This document shows positions 16,319 through 17,924 of a stretch of 17,924 nucleotides of DNA, piece after piece (within the stretch, counting starts at the first letter, position 1; each line of letters begins with the position of its first letter). A program made the translations under genes and the position numbers. Under the pieces are notes generated by a model that saw nothing but the letters and a program-made list of their open reading frames with translations, ran no database searches and was not told where the DNA came from. The stretch is from an uncultured Lachnospiraceae bacterium (GTDB lineage: Bacteria; Bacillota; Clostridia; Lachnospirales; Lachnospiraceae), in contig CAJUTQ010000090.1 in the NCBI GenBank assembly GCA_910589265.1, forward strand, positions 1-17,924, in the 5' to 3' direction.

Positions 16319-16984
16319 TTTTGGTTCCTCGGCTCGTGGAACTATAACATCTCCAACGCCAATATTCACATTAAAAGGTACACGGACATTTTTTATCGGA
16401 GCAATAATTTGCGCACTAATACTGTGATATTTTCTCAGTAGTGAGATTTCCTCAAACTCTTTAGCAGTCATAGAAATATACTCATGACCCGTAGGCGTAT
16501 TGATAATCTTTTCTATAAGTACCTTGACATCTTCAATCGAATTAGAAGCTGCCAGAAGAAGGAAGTCCACATCAATCGAATCAAATTTTCCTCTAGTTTC
16601 TCCAAGTGTAACCAATGGAGGCTCAACACGGTACGCCTTAATAAATGGATAATCAATTTTAGTACGCAATTTTGAAACATACTTATCAATTGCAAAATTC
16701 CACTCGGCAAGATTTCGGTCGCTGTATCTGTAGTAGAAAAGAGCTGCTTCCATACAAAGCGCTGCATCGGGGAACAGACGATTAATAATTACAATTTCGC
16801 TTTCACCAAAATCCTCAATCCAATGATAGTAGCCCCACTTTACTCTTTCCATTAACCCTTCATTCATAAGCAGTTTTATATCTGGGTAATATAGTCTGGA
16901 AGCTGTTAGTTCAGCGGTAGTCATAATATAATTGTTTTTGCTAAACAGCTTTCTCAAAATTTCAATATCATTTTTCAGAAACAT
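16283..16984 (-). pseudogene. AbiEi antitoxin fused to headless AbiEii toxin
   Basis: The first 130 residues are an AbiEi-type antitoxin: a winged-helix start (NNYIMTTAELTASRLYYPDI, LMNEGLMERVKWGYYHW) and the conserved CMEAALFYYRYSDR and IKAYRVEPPLVTLG. From about residue 134 the sequence changes to AbiEii: SIDVDFLL, with Asp138/Asp140 matching the metal-binding DxD, and VPFNVNIGVGDVIVPRAEE. The antitoxin C-terminus and the toxin's N-terminal GG/GS-containing nucleotide-binding segment are both missing, consistent with an in-frame deletion joining the two genes. The ORF then ends early after a frameshift. A promoter and a good RBS (AGAGGTG, 16995-16989) remain. The fused protein may still be made, but is unlikely to act as a toxin. 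Confidence 0.7.
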
Positions 16985-17041
16985 TTTTTCACCTCTACTT
17001 AACTGACCTGATTTATCATTATCAATAGGGTACTTTACTAT

Positions 17042-17069
17042 ATAATATCCCCTTATTATTCAAAGTCAA
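17042..17069 (-). promoter_or_regulatory. Promoter of the AbiE/Gabija-like remnant operon
   Basis: Minus-strand TTGACT (17069-17064) and TATTAT (17047-17042) are 16 bp apart, about 60 bp upstream of the AbiEi start. No clear AbiEi-type inverted-repeat operator was found nearby. Confidence 0.5.
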
Positions 17070-17280
17070 TAATAGTAAACGGAATACTATTAAAATGTAC
17101 AAATAGGTAGTTAAATAGAAAAATCGAATAGGATTGACTATAAAAGGGTAAATGAAATAGGTAGAATGATTGTCAAGCTATTAAAGATAGCTACGATGGA
17201 TTACGTCTTACCAAGCACTGAATTTGGTTATCCCAATTTGCTTGTTAGGGGCTTTCGCCCTTAAGACCTTTTATAATAGC
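17070..17280. other. Intergenic region, divergent promoters and structured element
   Basis: No gene is supported between the AbiEi promoter and the leader of the CD3324-family gene. The stretch contains the multi-branched inverted-repeat element 17173-17284. Confidence 0.4.
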
Positions 17281-17284
17281 TTGA
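17173..17284 (+). ncRNA. Candidate structured RNA or MITE-like inverted-repeat element
   Basis: An 11-bp perfect outer stem, TCAAGCTATTA (17173-17183) with TAATAGCTTGA (17274-17284), encloses a 6-bp stem GTCTTA (17205-17210)/TAAGAC (17262-17267). Inside are two hairpins: CAAGCA(ctg)AATTTGG-TTAT-CCCAATT-TGCTTG (17212-17244) and TTAGGGGC-TTTC-GCCCTTAA (17245-17264, partly competing with the 6-bp stem). The result is a three-way-junction fold of 112 nt. I do not recognise it as a known riboswitch or RNA family. It could equally be a small non-autonomous transposon; no flanking direct repeat was seen. Confidence 0.45.
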
Positions 17285-17309
17285 AGTATTCAAAATGGAA
17301 TGCTATACT
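17281..17309 (+). promoter_or_regulatory. Strong extended -10 promoter
   Basis: TTGAAG (17281-17286) and TATACT (17304-17309) are 17 bp apart, with TGC directly before the -10 (extended -10). The -35 overlaps the last bases of the structured element. Transcription would start near 17316, just before the leader ORF. Confidence 0.6.
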
Positions 17310-17340
17310 GATAAACATGAAAGGATGATGGTGGTGAAAA

Positions 17341-17400
17341 ATGATGTGTATAAATAAGAAAAGGAAAAACAAAGCATGGCTCCATGCAAAGCCAGTATAA
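17341..17400 (+). CDS. 19-residue leader peptide ORF
   Basis: MMCINKKRKNKAWLHAKPV, a very basic short peptide, begins about 25 nt after the predicted transcription start, with GGTGGTGA just ahead as a weak RBS. Its last eight codons and stop lie within the hairpin-forming segments 17374-17400, so a ribosome paused near the end of the leader would cover the common strand of the competing helices. This is the layout of translation-controlled attenuators (erm- and tet-type leaders). Too short for database evidence; the call rests on position and RNA structure. Confidence 0.4.
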   Translation: MMCINKKRKNKAWLHAKPV

Positions 17401-17483
17401 TAAGCGACATTTGCATGGAGTAATTATAAGTCGCTAATATAATACTGCTGGCTTTGCTACTTGATTTTATCCATCAAGGAGGA
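17374..17483 (+). promoter_or_regulatory. Attenuator-like set of mutually exclusive hairpins
   Basis: Segment CTCCATGCAAAGCCAG (17380-17395) can pair in three ways: with GCATGG (17374-17379); with TTTGCATGGAG (17410-17420), giving 11 bp through its first half; or with CTGGCTTTGC (17448-17457), giving 10 bp through its second half, helped by AGCGAC (17403-17408)/GTCGCT (17430-17435). The pairings exclude each other because they share CCATGC or GCAAA. A last hairpin, CTTGAT (17460-17465)/ATCAAG (17473-17478), reaches into the AAGGAGG ribosome binding site (17477-17483). No strong T-run follows, so control is more likely of translation than of termination. Confidence 0.5.
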
Positions 17484-17492
17484 AGCCCGCAT

Positions 17493-17756
17493 ATGAAATA
17501 TATCAATGCAAATACAATTCTCCCTGATATGTTGGTCGAGGAGTTACAAAACTATGTGCAAGGGGGTTATATCTATATACCTGCTAAGGATGAACAACAT
17601 AAATCTTGGGGTGAATTGTCTGGTTATCGCAAAGAGCTTTATGAACGCAACGAAATCATTATAAAGAAATATCAGAACGGTGTTTCGATTGAGGAACTTG
17701 CGGAGGAATACTATCTTTCGGTATATGCCATAAGGAAAATAATATATCAGAAATGA
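17493..17756 (+). CDS. CD3324-family small helix-turn-helix protein
   Basis: Small protein of 87 aa. The start at 17493 is chosen over an upstream Met at 17454 because AAGGAGG (17477-17483) lies nine bases ahead and the sequence from here matches the family: MKYINANTILPDMLVEELQN, YVQGGYIYIPAK and WGELSGYRKELYERNEIIIK. The C-terminus YQNGVSIEELAEEYYLSVYA forms a helix-turn-helix, so it probably binds DNA. Members of this family are widespread in Clostridia and related to Mor-type activators; I know of no established target. Its long structured leader implies that its synthesis is conditional, perhaps on ribosome stalling. It has its own terminator, so it is monocistronic. Confidence 0.8.
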   Translation: MKYINANTILPDMLVEELQNYVQGGYIYIPAKDEQHKSWGELSGYRKELYERNEIIIKKYQNGVSIEELAEEYYLSVYAIRKIIYQK

Positions 17757-17762
17757 TTATGG

Positions 17763-17788
17763 AGAGCTGCTGAAAAAGCAGCTCTTTT
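17763..17788 (+). terminator. Rho-independent terminator of CD3324-family gene
   Basis: AGAGCTGCT (17763-17771), GAAAA loop, AGCAGCTCT (17777-17785), then TTT. Perfect 9-bp stem directly after the stop codon. Confidence 0.85.
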
Positions 17789-17853
17789 GATTGAGAGCAA
17801 AAAGCAGTTTTCATTTATCTGACTAACTTATTCATTAAAAAATCAATCCGATG

Positions 17854-17922
17854 TCATTCAGAAAGGCGCACAATCGAATTAGCTATTTCTGCCATATGTG
17901 AATCATGCGTGATAATGATACA
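17854..17922 (-). CDS. ABC transporter ATPase, C-terminal end (partial)
   Basis: At the right edge the minus strand reads CIIITHDSHMAEIANSIV followed by RLSE and a stop at 17854. ITHD is the switch (H-loop) His motif of ABC ATPases, and the continuation is the usual approach to the C-terminus in MacB/LolD-like exporters. Only 22 residues are inside the window, and the protein ends a little early after RLSE, where most relatives have a further DG segment, so it may be truncated. Confidence 0.5.
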   Translation of the reverse strand, partial: CIIITHDSHMAEIANSIVRLSE

Positions 17923-17924
17923 AA

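Noticed and set aside
16227..16675. Plus-strand ORFs opposite the AbiE remnant
   Set aside because: Antisense shadows without RBS or recognisable motifs.

Overview
The window looks like chromosomal DNA of a low-GC Bacillota, most likely a gut Lachnospiraceae. Reasons: AT-rich codon use, strong AGGAGG-type ribosome binding sites, an Rbs-type sugar ABC transporter with a lipoprotein binding protein, AgrC/LytTR-type two-component remnants, and a CD3324-family small protein. The genus cannot be fixed from sequence alone.

Region 1 (1-3480) is a gene graveyard. A cluster of 20-bp phased TACAAA repeats resembles the end of an IS21- or Tn7-like transposon. It is followed by a response-regulator/histidine-kinase deletion fusion with in-frame stops and by several decayed, probably Lachnospiraceae-specific, hypothetical genes. 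One intact-looking small lipoprotein gene (2419-2811) survives. A terminator at 3441-3478 closes the block.

Region 2 (3573-12704) is the functional core, a sugar or sugar-acid uptake and catabolism cluster. A promoter drives a lipoprotein binding protein, then a hairpin terminator (probably partial). After it come permease, double ATPase, second permease and amidohydrolase, each overlapping the next by 4 nt. A D-2-hydroxyacid dehydrogenase and an L-xylulose-kinase-like FGGY kinase follow. A bidirectional terminator separates these from a convergent GntR/FCD regulator. The regulator has a perfect inverted repeat over its own -10 box; half of that repeat (TATACTATA) recurs over the binding-protein promoter and twice upstream of the next gene pair, suggesting one local regulon. 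The pathway may be: import, lactone or ring hydrolysis by the amidohydrolase, redox by the dehydrogenase, phosphorylation by the kinase. The substrate is unknown.

Region 3 (12720-14759) holds a 640-bp spacer with paired operator-like motifs and a broken small ORF, then a Gfo/Idh/MocA oxidoreductase and a PPC/DUF296 protein, plausibly an accessory branch of the same pathway.

Region 4 (14760-16984, minus strand) is a collapsed defence operon. AbiEi antitoxin is fused to a headless AbiEii toxin, which is frameshifted. Its end overlaps the start of an OLD-family ATPase/nuclease gene (GajA-like) that is fused by deletion to a UvrD-like helicase (GajB-like). None of these is intact.

Region 5 (17041-17924) has a compact multi-branched inverted-repeat element. 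Next is a strong promoter, a 19-codon leader ORF and mutually exclusive hairpins in front of a CD3324-family gene: an attenuator-like arrangement and the best candidate here for undescribed regulation. The window ends in the C-terminus of a minus-strand ABC ATPase.
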